NCBI GenBank assembly: GCA_017442085.1
Contig: JAFSAW010000050.1
Location: 1 to 46,272 of the forward strand
Source: Oscillospiraceae bacterium
GTDB taxonomy: Bacteria; Bacillota; Clostridia; Oscillospirales; Ruminococcaceae
Length of the DNA stretch: 46,272 nucleotides
Direction of reading: 5' to 3'
The notes beneath the pieces are model-generated. The model was not told the origin of the DNA and searched no databases. It saw only the letters and a program-made list of their open reading frames with translations. The translations under genes were made by a program, and so were the position numbers. Positions 1 through 8,869 of this stretch are shown in pieces; position 1 is the first letter of the stretch, and each line of letters begins with the position of its first letter.

Positions 1-1671
1 ACAGCAAAGGGTGTCAGCAAGTTTTTTACTGCGGTATTTTACCGTCTGGGCTATATGGCTGAACTTACAGTTATTCTGGCCCTGAAGAAGATAAAAAAAT
101 CTGCATATGTCCTTTACAGAAAATTAAAAAGAATATTCAAGGAAGTACGTATTTTTACAGACAGACTGCTGGACGGCATTCTGGATGACCTTGGCCTGCC
201 TTTTGCACGTATCAAAGGTGCGCTTATTTACATAAAAAGGCTGAGAAGAATAGGCAAAAAAGATGCTTCCAGACAGACAGGCAAAGAGGTGCGCGAATAT
301 GTGGCACAGGGTGTTAAAAACAACCGAGAATTTTTCCCTGTGTTTGTAAGCTATCTTGTTCCTGCGCTGTGCTTTGCGGTTATGGTTGGCGTTATAGCGT
401 TTGGTCTCAACCAGAGCTATGCGGTAAAAGTGTCACTTGACGGCCAGGAAATCGGTGTTATCGACAACTACACAGTGCTCAAAAATGCCGACAGCGTTAT
501 CAAGAACAAACTTGTTACACTGGATGACAGCCAGCAGTGGTCCATGAAGCCTGAAATTGAAATTACAACAAAAATGGGCAATACAGTAGTTGACGAAAGA
601 CAGCTTTCCGACGCTATCCTGCAGGCATCAGAAGAAGATATTGTAACTGCTACAGGCTTATATGTTGACGGCAAGTTCCACGGTGCTGTTGAAAACGTTG
701 AACCTGTACAGAATGCCATAGACAGTATGCTGGAACCATATGAAGATGGCGATGAAAACAAAACAGTAGGTTTTGTTCAGAATGTTTCTCTTACAGAAGG
801 CATCTTCTTTACAGATACAATTGTTGACGAAAGTCAGCTTACCGAAAAAATAACAGGCCTTGTGGAAGGTGAAGTTTGGTATACAGTTGTGCAGGGTGAC
901 TCTCCGTCCCTTATCGCAAGCAAAAACGGTCTGCGTCTGCGCGAACTGTACAATCTTAACCCTGAACTTGAAGGCGGCGGCCTCTGGGTTGGTGACCAGG
1001 TGCTTGTAAGTCAGGCAGTGCCGTTCCTGCAGGTTAAAGAGGTTGTGCGCGAAGTGCGTGATGTTGAAACAGCATATTCAACCGAACAGCGTGCAAACAA
1101 TTCCATGAACCTTGGCACAACAAAAACAGTGCAGAAAGGTGAAAAAGGTCTTAACAAAGTTACTGTTGATGTAACATACATTGACGGCATTGCACATAGC
1201 GAAACTGTTATCGAAACAGTTGTTGTAAAAGAACCGGTAAAAGAAATTATCGAAGTTGGCCGCTATCTGCCAAGCGTGGGTGTTCTCACCAACACAGGTT
1301 CAGGTGCATTTGGCTGGCCTACAGGCGGCGGTGTACGTATCAGCCGTGGTTTTGCAGGTCAGTATCCTGCCCACAACGGTGTTGACATTGCAGGTCCTTA
1401 CGGTACACCTATTTATGCTTCCGACTCCGGTATTGTTACAACTGCAAAATATACAAACCGCGGCTATGGTGTATACCTTATAGTTGACCACGGCAACGGA
1501 TATCAGACCGTTTACGGCCACTGTTCATCTCTCCTTGTAGGTTATGGTGAACAGGTGCAGAAAGGTCAGCTTATTGCACGTATGGGCTCCACAGGCAACA
1601 GTACAGGTAACCACCTGCACTTTGAAATCAAGAGCGGCAACCACCGCTATGACCCATACAAGTTCTGGTAA
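1..1671 (+). CDS. M23 family peptidoglycan endopeptidase with LysM and G5 domains, 5' end outside the window
   Basis: Probable membrane-anchored cell-wall hydrolase (zinc lysostaphin-type M23). The frame is open back to base 1 and the first ATG (55) has no ribosome binding site, so the true start probably lies upstream. Counting from that ATG: basic N-terminal region with a transmembrane segment at about 96-118, LysM (carbohydrate binding) about 274-318, a G5-like domain about 325-405, and M23 about 415-538. Zinc ligands are visible as H440-x3-D444 and H520-x-H522, with a YGH motif between them. The order TM-LysM-G5-M23 is common for Firmicutes wall-remodelling enzymes. No clear terminator follows; murA has its own promoter. 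The family call is secure; the cell-cycle role and exact bond cleaved are not known. Confidence 0.9.
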   Translation, partial: TAKGVSKFFTAVFYRLGYMAELTVILALKKIKKSAYVLYRKLKRIFKEVRIFTDRLLDGILDDLGLPFARIKGALIYIKRLRRIGKKDASRQTGKEVREYVAQGVKNNREFFPVFVSYLVPALCFAVMVGVIAFGLNQSYAVKVSLDGQEIGVIDNYTVLKNADSVIKNKLVTLDDSQQWSMKPEIEITTKMGNTVVDERQLSDAILQASEEDIVTATGLYVDGKFHGAVENVEPVQNAIDSMLEPYEDGDENKTVGFVQNVSLTEGIFFTDTIVDESQLTEKITGLVEGEVWYTVVQGDSPSLIASKNGLRLRELYNLNPELEGGGLWVGDQVLVSQAVPFLQVKEVVREVRDVETAYSTEQRANNSMNLGTTKTVQKGEKGLNKVTVDVTYIDGIAHSETVIETVVVKEPVKEIIEVGRYLPSVGVLTNTGSGAFGWPTGGGVRISRGFAGQYPAHNGVDIAGPYGTPIYASDSGIVTTAKYTNRGYGVYLIVDHGNGYQTVYGHCSSLLVGYGEQVQKGQLIARMGSTGNSTGNHLHFEIKSGNHRYDPYKFW

Positions 1672-1727
1672 ACCGGTGTATGTTAAAGTCTGAAACATTA
1701 TTCTATTTAATAAATACATATTAACTA

Positions 1728-1755
1728 TTGAAATTTTTAAAACTCGTGGTATACT
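1728..1755 (+). promoter_or_regulatory. Sigma-A type promoter for murA
   Basis: TTGAAA (1728-1733), 16-base spacer, TATACT (1750-1755), preceded by TG at 1747-1748, giving an extended -10. The start codon of murA is about 115 bases downstream; the leader shows no obvious structure. Confidence 0.65.
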
Positions 1756-1871
1756 ATCTAAGGTTACAAACTTTTAATGGTTTATTTGTATAATATTCAC
1801 AGATTTAAGCAGAATAAATAAGGACAATACATATTACAATATATTTAAGTTAACTCTGAAGGAGTACTGAT

Positions 1872-3161
1872 TTGGAAAAGTATGTTATTTCAGGCGGCAA
1901 GCCTCTTAGAGGGGAAGTTACAATCAGCGGTTTCAAAAACGCTGCTGTAGCAATATTGCCTGCAACAGTTCTTGCAAATGATGTTTGTGTGCTGGAAAAT
2001 GTGCCGGACATCAGCGATATCCGCGCAGAAATCGCAATTCTGGAAGAACTTGGTGCAAGGGTAAAATGGCTTGCTCCAACAGTATTGGAAATAGACACAT
2101 CAACAGTAAATACAACACAGGTTCCGCTGGAACTTGGCAAAAAAATGCGTGCTTCCTATTATTTCCTTGGCAGCATGCTCTCCCGCTTTGGCGAAGGCAG
2201 TGTACCGATGCCGGGCGGCTGCAACCTTGGTGCACGTCCTATTGACCAGCATCTCAAGGCTTTTACAGCTTTTGGTGCAGAACATTCCATTGACTATGCA
2301 ATGGTTAATGTAAAAAGCGAAAATCTTCACGGTGCCCATGTGTTCTTTGACACAATTTCCGTAGGTGCAACAATCAATGCAATGCTTGCTGCAGTTATGG
2401 CAGAAGGCACAACAATCCTTGAAAACGTTGCAAAAGAACCGCACATAGTGGACGTTGCAAACTTCCTTAACATTATGGGTGCAAATGTTCGCGGTGCAGG
2501 TACTGATGTTATCAAGATTCACGGTGTAAAAAGAATGCACGGCGGCCTTTATTCCATAATTCCTGACCAGATTGAAGCAGGTACATTTATGGTGGCAGCA
2601 GCTGCAAGCCGTGGTGATATCACAATCAAAAACGTTATTCCAAAACATCTCGAACCTATCACAAGCAAACTGCGTGTTATAGGTGCAACAGTTGAAGAAT
2701 ATGACGACAGCGTGCGTGTTATCGGCCGTGAAGGCAAATACAACAACACCAATATAAAAACAATGCCTCATCCTGGTTTCCCTACAGACCTGCAGCCTGT
2801 TATGGGTGTGCTGCTTTGCTTTGCAAAAGGCACTTCCATCATCAGCGAAGGCATATGGGACAACCGTTTCAAATACTGTGACGAGCTCAACAAAATGGGC
2901 GCAAGCATTCAGGTGGAAGGCAGAGTAGCAGTTTTTGAAGGTGTTGATGCTCTGCAGCCGGCACCTGTTTCTGCAACAGACCTGCGCGCAGGTGCAGCTC
3001 TGGTGGTTGCAGCATTGTGTACAGAAGGTCACAGCGAAGTTTACGAAATCAAACACGTTGAACGCGGTTATGTTGATATCGTTAAAAAAATCCGTGCTCT
3101 TGGCGGTGACATCCAGAAGGTTGTTATTCCTGAAGAAGCAGAACTTAAAAAAGCATATTAA
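1872..3161 (+). CDS. murA: UDP-N-acetylglucosamine 1-carboxyvinyltransferase (MurA)
   Basis: Transfers enolpyruvate from PEP to UDP-GlcNAc, the first committed step of peptidoglycan synthesis in the cytoplasm. At 429 residues it matches the family length. K22-N23 in the N-terminal loop and the catalytic Cys loop PGGC-x2-GARPID with C117 are present, so this copy has the fosfomycin-target cysteine. The start is TTG at 1872, supported by GGAG at 1861-1864 with 7-base spacing; the next ATG has no better site. It has its own promoter and a strong terminator right after the stop. Clostridia often carry two murA paralogs; this window does not tell which one this is. Confidence 0.95.
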   Translation: MEKYVISGGKPLRGEVTISGFKNAAVAILPATVLANDVCVLENVPDISDIRAEIAILEELGARVKWLAPTVLEIDTSTVNTTQVPLELGKKMRASYYFLGSMLSRFGEGSVPMPGGCNLGARPIDQHLKAFTAFGAEHSIDYAMVNVKSENLHGAHVFFDTISVGATINAMLAAVMAEGTTILENVAKEPHIVDVANFLNIMGANVRGAGTDVIKIHGVKRMHGGLYSIIPDQIEAGTFMVAAAASRGDITIKNVIPKHLEPITSKLRVIGATVEEYDDSVRVIGREGKYNNTNIKTMPHPGFPTDLQPVMGVLLCFAKGTSIISEGIWDNRFKYCDELNKMGASIQVEGRVAVFEGVDALQPAPVSATDLRAGAALVVAALCTEGHSEVYEIKHVERGYVDIVKKIRALGGDIQKVVIPEEAELKKAY

Positions 3162-3164
3162 AGC

Positions 3165-3194
3165 AAAAGGCAAGGTGTTTTACCTTGCCTTTTT
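3165..3194 (+). terminator. Intrinsic terminator after murA
   Basis: A 12-bp stem, AAAAGGCAAGGT (3165-3176) with ACCTTGCCTTTT (3182-3193), a 5-base loop and a short T-run. It begins 3 bases after the murA stop. Confidence 0.9.
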
Positions 3195-3235
3195 AAAAAT
3201 CATTATCTTGCGGACAGTATCAGCGCACAGATGGC

Positions 3236-3263
3236 TTGTTGTTTGTCCGCGTTGTATTATAAA
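3236..3263 (+). promoter_or_regulatory. Weak promoter candidate for the metallo-hydrolase/rlmH pair
   Basis: TTGTTG (3236-3241), 16-base spacer, TATAAA (3258-3263). Some promoter is expected here because a terminator lies just upstream, but the -35 match is modest. Confidence 0.35.
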
Positions 3264-3281
3264 ATCTTTCAAAGAGGAAAA

Positions 3282-4079
3282 ATGGCAAATTACATTTCAC
3301 TTTACTCAGGTTCCAGCGGCAACTGCTCTGTGCTGGAAGACAATGGCAGATTTATACTTATAGACATAGGTAAGTCGGCAAGGCTTACGGCAAATGCGCT
3401 TAAGGACCTTGGCCTTGAACTTAAAAATCTGCAGGGTATACTTATCAGCCACGAACATTCCGACCATGTGGGCGGTTTAAAGGTGTTTACAAAAAAACTG
3501 AATATACCTGTGTTTTCCAACTGTGCAACCCTGGATTACCTTGCAGACAATGACCTTATATCTTCTCACATTGTGCTGGAAGATATGAATATGGCAGGAC
3601 ACAATATAGGTGATTTTTTTGTAACAGGCTTTGAAACACCCCACGATTCTGTGGGCTGTATGGGCTTTAATATACATACAAATCAGGGAACAAGAATGAC
3701 AATGGCAACAGACCTTGGCTGTGTTACTGACAGTATTTTAAAGCAGTTTATGGGTGCAGACCTTGCGGTTATCGAGTCAAACTATGACGACGCAATGCTG
3801 AGGGAAAACGAAAATTATCCATACTATCTCAAAACCCGTATAGCATCAAACCGCGGACATTTAAGCAATATTCAGTGCAGTGATGCAGCGGCAAAACTGC
3901 TGGAAAACGGCGTTAAAAAAATGCATCTGTGTCACTTGTCAAACAACAATAACACACCATCAACAGCCCTTTCACAGCTTGCCGTAACAGCTATGACAAA
4001 GGGTATCGATGTGACAAAGGACGTGGAAATTATCAAAGCAAACAGACGTCACGAAATTACAGCACCTACGCAGTTTTAA
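3282..4079 (+). CDS. Metallo-beta-lactamase fold hydrolase, WalJ (YycJ)-like
   Basis: Cytoplasmic metal-dependent hydrolase of about 265 residues. The signature H57-x-H59-x-D61-H62 (SHEHSDHVGG) binds the metals; the N-terminal SSGN-C segment is typical of the YycJ/WalJ group, proposed to act on nucleic acids and linked in Bacillus to cell-wall/division coordination. The chosen ATG at 3282 has AAAGAGG at 3271-3277; the upstream in-frame ATG at 3231 has no site and would add 17 unconserved residues. It sits 12 bases before rlmH, and walJ-rlmH adjacency is familiar in Firmicutes. Substrate unknown. Confidence 0.85.
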   Translation: MANYISLYSGSSGNCSVLEDNGRFILIDIGKSARLTANALKDLGLELKNLQGILISHEHSDHVGGLKVFTKKLNIPVFSNCATLDYLADNDLISSHIVLEDMNMAGHNIGDFFVTGFETPHDSVGCMGFNIHTNQGTRMTMATDLGCVTDSILKQFMGADLAVIESNYDDAMLRENENYPYYLKTRIASNRGHLSNIQCSDAAAKLLENGVKKMHLCHLSNNNNTPSTALSQLAVTAMTKGIDVTKDVEIIKANRRHEITAPTQF

Positions 4080-4091
4080 AGAGGTGAATTT

Positions 4092-4577
4092 ATGCAGAAT
4101 ATAACAATAATTGCCATGGGCAAGGTGCAGAAAGGCTTTATGCTGGACGGCTGCAACGAATATATAAAGCGTCTTAAAACCATGTGCAATCTTAAAATTG
4201 TTCAGCTTGAAGATGTTCAGCTTATGGAAAAAAATCTCAATGATACCCTTATTCAGAAAACGCTGGACAGGGAAGCAGATGAGATTATAAAAAACATTCC
4301 AAAACAAAGCTATGTCATCTCCATGTGCATTGAAGGCAAACAGATGTCAAGTGAAAACCTGGCAAAGCTTTTCAGCGACAAGGCTGTGGAAGGTTTTTCC
4401 AATATCTGCTTTATCATCGGTTCAAGCCACGGACTTTCCGACAGGGTAAAACAGCTTTCCCACTATAAAATGTCAATGTCCAAAATGACCTTTCCGCATC
4501 AGCTTGCAAGGGTTATGCTGCTGGAACAGACTTACCGTGCTTTTTCCATTTTAAGCGGCAGCAAATATCACAAATAA
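4092..4577 (+). CDS. rlmH: 23S rRNA (pseudouridine-1915-N3)-methyltransferase RlmH
   Basis: SPOUT-class SAM methyltransferase that modifies pseudouridine 1915 in helix 69 of assembled 70S ribosomes. At 161 residues it matches the family (about 155-160). The knot motif FIIG-x3-GL (107-114), the MTFPHQLAR segment (132-140) and the diagnostic C-terminal YHK are all present. GAGGTG upstream of ATG 4092 gives a good ribosome binding site. It is the second gene of a short operon with the metallo-hydrolase and is followed by a strong terminator. Confidence 0.95.
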   Translation: MQNITIIAMGKVQKGFMLDGCNEYIKRLKTMCNLKIVQLEDVQLMEKNLNDTLIQKTLDREADEIIKNIPKQSYVISMCIEGKQMSSENLAKLFSDKAVEGFSNICFIIGSSHGLSDRVKQLSHYKMSMSKMTFPHQLARVMLLEQTYRAFSILSGSKYHK

Positions 4578-4587
4578 CTATAAAAAC

Positions 4588-4624
4588 AAAAGGTTGGCAG
4601 ATTTTTGTTCTGCCAACCTTTTTA
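4588..4624. terminator. Bidirectional terminator between rlmH and the flavodoxin
   Basis: A 13-bp stem, AAAAGGTTGGCAG (4588-4600) with CTGCCAACCTTTT (4610-4622), with T-rich flanks on both strands. The genes converge here. Confidence 0.9.
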
Positions 4625-4636
4625 TTGTAATAAGTA

Positions 4637-5110
4637 TTACAGTGTTTTAACCCACTGATCAAATTCTTCACGGCTTACGCCCGGTCTCAGTACTTTGCCT
4701 TCAACTATTTCTGCGCCCTTGCAGCTGTCCTGCAAAAACTCAACTGTTTTGCCCCAGTCGCTGCCGCCGCTTGTTGCCCAGAGCACCACTTTTTTGCCGT
4801 TGAAATCATATTTTTCAACAAATGTGTTTACAATTGTAGGTGCAACATACCACCAGATAGGAAAACCAAGATAAACTGTGTCATATCCGTCAAGGTTTGC
4901 AGGATAATCCACAATTTCAGGGCGGGAAGTTTTGTCTGCCATTTCAACAGAACTGCGGCTGGATTTATCCATCCAGTCAAGGTCTGCTTTGGTATAAAGC
5001 TCAGCAGGCTTGATTTCGAATATATCACAGCCAAGTGTTTTTGCCATGGACTTTGCAACCTCTGCGGTTACACCGCTTGCTGAAAAATAAGCTACAAGTT
5101 TTTTGTTCAT
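4637..5110 (-). CDS. Flavodoxin family protein
   Basis: Short (157 residues) FMN-binding protein of the flavodoxin_4 type. The phosphate-binding loop S10-A-S-G-V-T15 follows the first beta strand (KKLVAYF). Conserved segments for FMN ring contacts are YLGFPIWWYVAP (about 80-91) and WATSGGSDWG (about 110-120). Such proteins act as low-potential electron carriers or quinone/nitro reductases; the partner is unknown. GAGG lies about 10 bases before the ATG. The stop of the rRNA methyltransferase is 40 bases upstream with no terminator between them, so they may be cotranscribed. Confidence 0.88.
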   Translation of the reverse strand: MNKKLVAYFSASGVTAEVAKSMAKTLGCDIFEIKPAELYTKADLDWMDKSSRSSVEMADKTSRPEIVDYPANLDGYDTVYLGFPIWWYVAPTIVNTFVEKYDFNGKKVVLWATSGGSDWGKTVEFLQDSCKGAEIVEGKVLRPGVSREEFDQWVKTL

Positions 5111-5150
5111 AATAGGGTACCTCGATTTGTATAAATTAATATATTATTTA

Positions 5151-6521
5151 TCAGGCCATCATTATCCTTAAGCCTTTGGGATAATGATTTTTTGCTGTGC
5201 CGTCACTTACCTTGGCCCAGCCAACAGAATATCCGTCGGTGCATACAAGGCACCAGCCTTTGTAATCTTCTGCTATATCAAGGGCTTCACCTTTTAAATA
5301 ACGCAAAATCTCATCACTGTCGCAGAAATAGTCAACAGACTGTTTTACATCAGCTTTTTTCAGTGCCATTGCAAGTGAGTGGCTTGGTTCAAATCTGCCT
5401 TTTTTTATTTCGCCAAGGTGCAGACCGCAGCGCAGCACCTTTACGCCGCTTAAATCGGGGCAATCATGGGGCATGGAATACAGGTTTTCGCCAAACAGCG
5501 CAAAATTGTCAAAAGAAGTATTTTTCAGAAATTTTTTCTCAAAATCAAAATACGGCTGCAGCAGTTTTTTATCAGTTACAGCTTTTGCGGTTTTTATTTT
5601 GCAGTTTTCTCCGTTTGTTTTCTGCAATACTGCAACATAATGCCCCTCGCCATCAATTTTGTGGGGGAAGAGACGCATTGTTTTTGCAAGTTCTGTATTT
5701 TTGCTTTCGCACCAGTCGGGAACACCGGCACTGAAATGGCTGTGTATTTCAGGTTTGACAAGGATATATTCGGGATGTTTCCGTAAAAAGCTGTCCACAG
5801 TCATCTCGTTTTCTTCGGGAGAAAATGTGCAGGTGGAATACACAATCAGACCGCCGTCGGAAAGCATTTTGTGGGCGCTTTCAAGGATGTGGCCTTGTCT
5901 GTTTGCGCACACATCAACCTGTGCAAGGCTCCACTCGTTTACAACAGCAGGCTCCTTGCGGAACATTCCTTCTCCCGAACAGGGGGCATCAACAACAATT
6001 TTGTCAAAATAGTTTTTAAAATATTTTTCCAGCTTTTCGGGGCTTTCGTTGGTAACAACGGCATTTTTTACCCCCATACGTTCCATATTCTGCGACAGAA
6101 TTTTAGCGCGGTTTGGCACAATTTCGTTGGAGACAAGAATGCCCTGACCGTCAAGCTTTGCTGCAAGCTGGGTGCTTTTTCCGCCGGGGGCAGCACACAG
6201 GTCAAGCACCTTTTCTCCCGGGTGTATGTCGGCGCATTCGGCAACGCTCATGGCACTTGCTTCCTGAATATAGAACACCCCTGCATGATGATAGCTGTGG
6301 CGGCCGGGGCGCTGGTTGCCGGGGTAATAATATCCTGTAGGGCACCATTTTACAGGCGTAAAATCAAAGATGTTTTTATCCATAACATCTTTGGAAGCTG
6401 CCTTTAAAGTATTTATTCTTAAAGAGTAAAAATTATCCTTTTCATAGCCTTTTAAAAAATCTTCAAATTCGTCTTTTAAAAGACTCTGCATTTTGTCTTT
6501 AAAATCCTGTGGTAAAACCAT
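5151..6521 (-). CDS. 16S rRNA (cytosine-C5)-methyltransferase, RsmF/NOL1-NOP2-Sun family
   Basis: SAM-dependent m5C methyltransferase. The SAM loop is C109-AAPGGK-115. The two catalytic cysteines are in DAPC (C181, followed by SGEGMFRKEP) and STC (C231, TFSPEEN). The C-terminal third (about 300-456) resembles the RsmF-type RNA-binding PUA-like region, and the 456-residue length fits RsmF rather than the longer RsmB. AAAGGA lies about 8 bases before the ATG. The exact methylated cytosine(s) cannot be told from sequence. Its only close neighbour on the strand is the downstream flavodoxin. Confidence 0.9.
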   Translation of the reverse strand: MVLPQDFKDKMQSLLKDEFEDFLKGYEKDNFYSLRINTLKAASKDVMDKNIFDFTPVKWCPTGYYYPGNQRPGRHSYHHAGVFYIQEASAMSVAECADIHPGEKVLDLCAAPGGKSTQLAAKLDGQGILVSNEIVPNRAKILSQNMERMGVKNAVVTNESPEKLEKYFKNYFDKIVVDAPCSGEGMFRKEPAVVNEWSLAQVDVCANRQGHILESAHKMLSDGGLIVYSTCTFSPEENEMTVDSFLRKHPEYILVKPEIHSHFSAGVPDWCESKNTELAKTMRLFPHKIDGEGHYVAVLQKTNGENCKIKTAKAVTDKKLLQPYFDFEKKFLKNTSFDNFALFGENLYSMPHDCPDLSGVKVLRCGLHLGEIKKGRFEPSHSLAMALKKADVKQSVDYFCDSDEILRYLKGEALDIAEDYKGWCLVCTDGYSVGWAKVSDGTAKNHYPKGLRIMMA

Positions 6522-6560
6522 ACTGTATTTCCTTTGCTTTGTATATATAAATAAGTATAC

Positions 6561-6566
6561 ATTATA
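6561..6566 (-). promoter_or_regulatory. Candidate -10 element for the rRNA methyltransferase
   Basis: A perfect TATAAT on the minus strand, 40 bases before the start codon. No convincing -35 is seen at the right distance, so this is tentative. Confidence 0.35.
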
Positions 6567-6584
6567 TGATAATTATCTGCAAGA

Positions 6585-6624
6585 AAAAAGACCTGACCGA
6601 TTAAATATCAGCCGGGTCTTTTCT
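6585..6624 (-). terminator. Intrinsic terminator of the amino acid ABC operon
   Basis: On the minus strand, AAAAGACCCG pairs with TGGGTC-like CAGGTCTTTT (one G-T pair) across a 17-base loop and is followed by a run of T. It lies about 20 bases after the ATPase stop. Confidence 0.8.
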
Positions 6625-6642
6625 GTATAGATAAAATGGAAT

Positions 6643-7293
6643 TCAGTTGGAAATTTTGCCGTTTACAATCAGTATTTCCTTGGCATTCAGCATATTGCAG
6701 AAGGCTTCGTCATGGGTGATAATAACCACGGCTATATCGCGTTTTGCAATATCTTCAATAAGGTTTGCAACCTCCTGTGTGCTTGCCAGATCCAAAGCAC
6801 TTGTAGGTTCGTCAAAAAACAGAACAGAAGGGCTTAAAATGCAGGCTCTTGCAACGGCAACACGCTGTTTTTCACCGCCTGAAAGCTGACGGGGATAGCT
6901 TTTTACTTTATCACCTATGTCAAGGGATTCAAGCAAAGCAAGTGCGGCTTTTTCAGCTTCTTCTTTTGTCATCAGCTTGCGGCTTACAGGTGCAAGGGTA
7001 AGGTTATCCATTACATTGAGGTTTGGAAACAAATCAAATCCCTGGCTAACCATGCCTACATTGTTCTGATAAGCTTTGTTTGGCTTACCGTTTTCAAGGC
7101 TTTCAATGCCGTTTATGCTTATTGTGCCCTTGTCGGCTTTTTCAAGGTTGCAGATACAGCGTATAAGTGTGGTTTTGCCTGCACCGCTTTTACCGCGCAG
7201 ACACAGAATTTCACCTTTATTCAACTCAAAGGATATATCGTTGAGAACTGTGCGTTCTCCAAAGCTTTTGTACAAATTGGTTACTTTAAGCAT
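6643..7293 (-). CDS. Polar amino acid ABC transporter ATP-binding protein
   Basis: Energises the permease encoded just upstream (11-base gap). Walker A is GKSGAGKT (34-41), the Q-loop glutamine is near 84, the signature is LSGGEKQR (138-145), Walker B is VLFFDEP (157-163) and the switch histidine is near 194. At 216 residues it is slightly shorter than the usual 240-residue GlnQ/HisP proteins, lacking a C-terminal extension. AGGAGA precedes the ATG. It is the last gene of the T-box-controlled operon and is followed by a terminator. Substrate is discussed under the T-box. Confidence 0.93.
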   Translation of the reverse strand: MLKVTNLYKSFGERTVLNDISFELNKGEILCLRGKSGAGKTTLIRCICNLEKADKGTISINGIESLENGKPNKAYQNNVGMVSQGFDLFPNLNVMDNLTLAPVSRKLMTKEEAEKAALALLESLDIGDKVKSYPRQLSGGEKQRVAVARACILSPSVLFFDEPTSALDLASTQEVANLIEDIAKRDIAVVIITHDEAFCNMLNAKEILIVNGKISN

Positions 7294-7304
7294 TACAGTC
7301 TCCT

Positions 7305-7940
7305 TTAAAAATAGTTGAAGGATTTTTCAATCTTTTCACAGCCTTTGCTTACCACAGTGATAACAATAAAATAAATTGCACCAACCACTACAAACGGAGC
7401 AAGGGAGGAAAGGCTGTTGGCATATATTTTGCCCTGGCGCAGCAGGTCGCTGAGACCAAGAACATAAACAAGGGAGGTATCTTTTACAAGTGTGGTCACT
7501 TCGTTTGTAACAGCAGGAATAACTGTGCGTATTGTCTGGGGAAGTATAACTTTGAAGAACAGCACAGGCTTGCTTATGCCAAGCATCTGGCCTGCTTCCC
7601 ACTGGCCTTTGTCTATGCTTTTAAGGCCGCTGCGGAAAATTTCGGCAAAATATGCAGTGTAGTTGATAACAAATGCCAGAATTGCAGTGGTAAAACGCTC
7701 AAATACAATACCGATTTCAGGCAGACCGAAAAATATAAAACACATCTGCAGCAAAAGTGGTGTACCGCGCATAATATCAATATAAAATTTGGTTGCACCT
7801 GCTACAAGTCTGTTTTTGCTGCTGCGGATAAATGCAACAGGGAAGGCGAGCGGCAGGGACAAGATAAGGGTAATTGCCCAAAGCCCAAGTGTAACCTGCA
7901 GGCCCTCTAAAAATCTTGGCATCAGTTTTAAAACTTCCAT
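7305..7940 (-). CDS. Polar amino acid ABC transporter permease
   Basis: Membrane component of the HisM/GlnP type, 211 residues with about five hydrophobic segments. The ATPase-contact (EAA) loop is seen as SGLKSIDKGQWEAGQMLG (about 107-124). The conserved RGTPLL motif occurs near residue 59. A single permease gene implies a homodimer. AGAGGA sits about 8 bases before the ATG. A 146-base gap containing a long hairpin separates it from the binding-protein gene. Confidence 0.93.
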   Translation of the reverse strand: MEVLKLMPRFLEGLQVTLGLWAITLILSLPLAFPVAFIRSSKNRLVAGATKFYIDIMRGTPLLLQMCFIFFGLPEIGIVFERFTTAILAFVINYTAYFAEIFRSGLKSIDKGQWEAGQMLGISKPVLFFKVILPQTIRTVIPAVTNEVTTLVKDTSLVYVLGLSDLLRQGKIYANSLSSLAPFVVVGAIYFIVITVVSKGCEKIEKSFNYF

Positions 7941-7990
7941 TAAAATATCCTCTGAATAGTATTTTTGCAGTTAACCGATACTGCCTTTTA

Positions 7991-8032
7991 AATGCCATAA
8001 CAGTGCAAACGATGTTGCACTGTTACAGCATT
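7991..8032 (-). promoter_or_regulatory. Intercistronic stem-loop between binding-protein and permease genes
   Basis: AATGC-(2 unpaired)-TAACAGTGCAA, a 6-base loop, TTGCACTGTTA-(2 unpaired)-GCATT: about 16 bp in all. No T-run follows on either strand, so it is not a standard terminator. Position just after the binding-protein stop suggests a 3'-end stabiliser or processing site that lets the binding protein be made in excess. Confidence 0.7.
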
Positions 8033-8086
8033 GGTGGTTATTAAGGAGCGAATATGTAATTCTGAGAAGGTAATCGTATCTGTAGA

Positions 8087-8869
8087 TTATTCGGAGAACC
8101 ATCTGCCTTTGATTTCAGCAAATGTACCGTCGTTAATCATTTCTGTAAGTTCAGCATCGATTTCAGCAAGGAATTCTGTGTCAGCTTTTCTTACGCCGAT
8201 ACCGTATTCTTCGCTGCCGAAGTCGTCAGCCAATACTTTGTACTGCTGGGCACCGCGGAGTTTGATGTAGTATCTTGCCAATACTTCGTCAACTACGATA
8301 GCATCGCTTCTGCCTGCTTCAACGTCCATAAATGCGTCGGTGTTTGTATCAAACTGAACAGGTTCGCCGCCGGCGAGAGCTGCTGCTGTTGCTGCATCTG
8401 CCATAACTGCTTCGTAAGCGCTGGATTCTTTCTGAACTGCAACTGTTTTGCCTGCAAGGTCAGCTTTTGTTTCGATATCGCTGTCAGCCATTGTTACGAT
8501 AATCTGTTTGTTGTCAAGGTAAGCCTGTGTAAAGTTAACTTTTTCCTTGCGGCTGTCTGTAATTGTGTAGCCGTTCCAGATAAGGTCGATATTGCCGTTT
8601 TCAAGTTCTGTTTCTTTCATGGACCAGTCAATAACCTGGAACTGTGGTTCGTAGCCAAGTCTTGCGAGAAGTTCGTTTGCAAGGTCAATGTCAAAGCCAA
8701 CAAGGTTGCCTGCTTCATCACGGAAGCCCATAGGTGCAAAAGTATCGTCAACGCCGATAACAACAGTTTTGTCTTCTGTTTCAGGTGTTGCTGCAGGTTC
8801 GCTGCTGCCGCATGCTGTAAGGGAAAGCATCATAATAGCGGATAATAATAAAGCTGTAAGTTTTTTCAT
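8087..8869 (-). CDS. Amino acid ABC transporter substrate-binding lipoprotein
   Basis: Extracellular lipid-anchored receptor (SBP_bac_3 family), 260 residues. It has a lipoprotein signal with lipobox LTAC (C20) followed by GSSE. The mature part carries the family segments FAPMGFRDEAGNLVGFDIDLA (shown here split: FAPMGF, then GFDIDLA), DLIWNGYTIT, R and GIGVRK. AAGGAG precedes the ATG. It is the first gene after the T-box leader, so its expression should respond to uncharged tRNA. Ligand cannot be read from sequence; His or Thr are suggested by the leader. Confidence 0.93.
   Translation of the reverse strand: MKKLTALLLSAIMMLSLTACGSSEPAATPETEDKTVVIGVDDTFAPMGFRDEAGNLVGFDIDLANELLARLGYEPQFQVIDWSMKETELENGNIDLIWNGYTITDSRKEKVNFTQAYLDNKQIIVTMADSDIETKADLAGKTVAVQKESSAYEAVMADAATAAALAGGEPVQFDTNTDAFMDVEAGRSDAIVVDEVLARYYIKLRGAQQYKVLADDFGSEEYGIGVRKADTEFLAEIDAELTEMINDGTFAEIKGRWFSE

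Noticed and set aside
55-57. ATG at 55 as the real start of the M23 peptidase
   Set aside because: No ribosome binding site, and the frame is open to the window edge; the gene is treated as 5' partial.
7998-8025. Hairpin between SBP and permease as a terminator
   Set aside because: No T-run follows on either strand.
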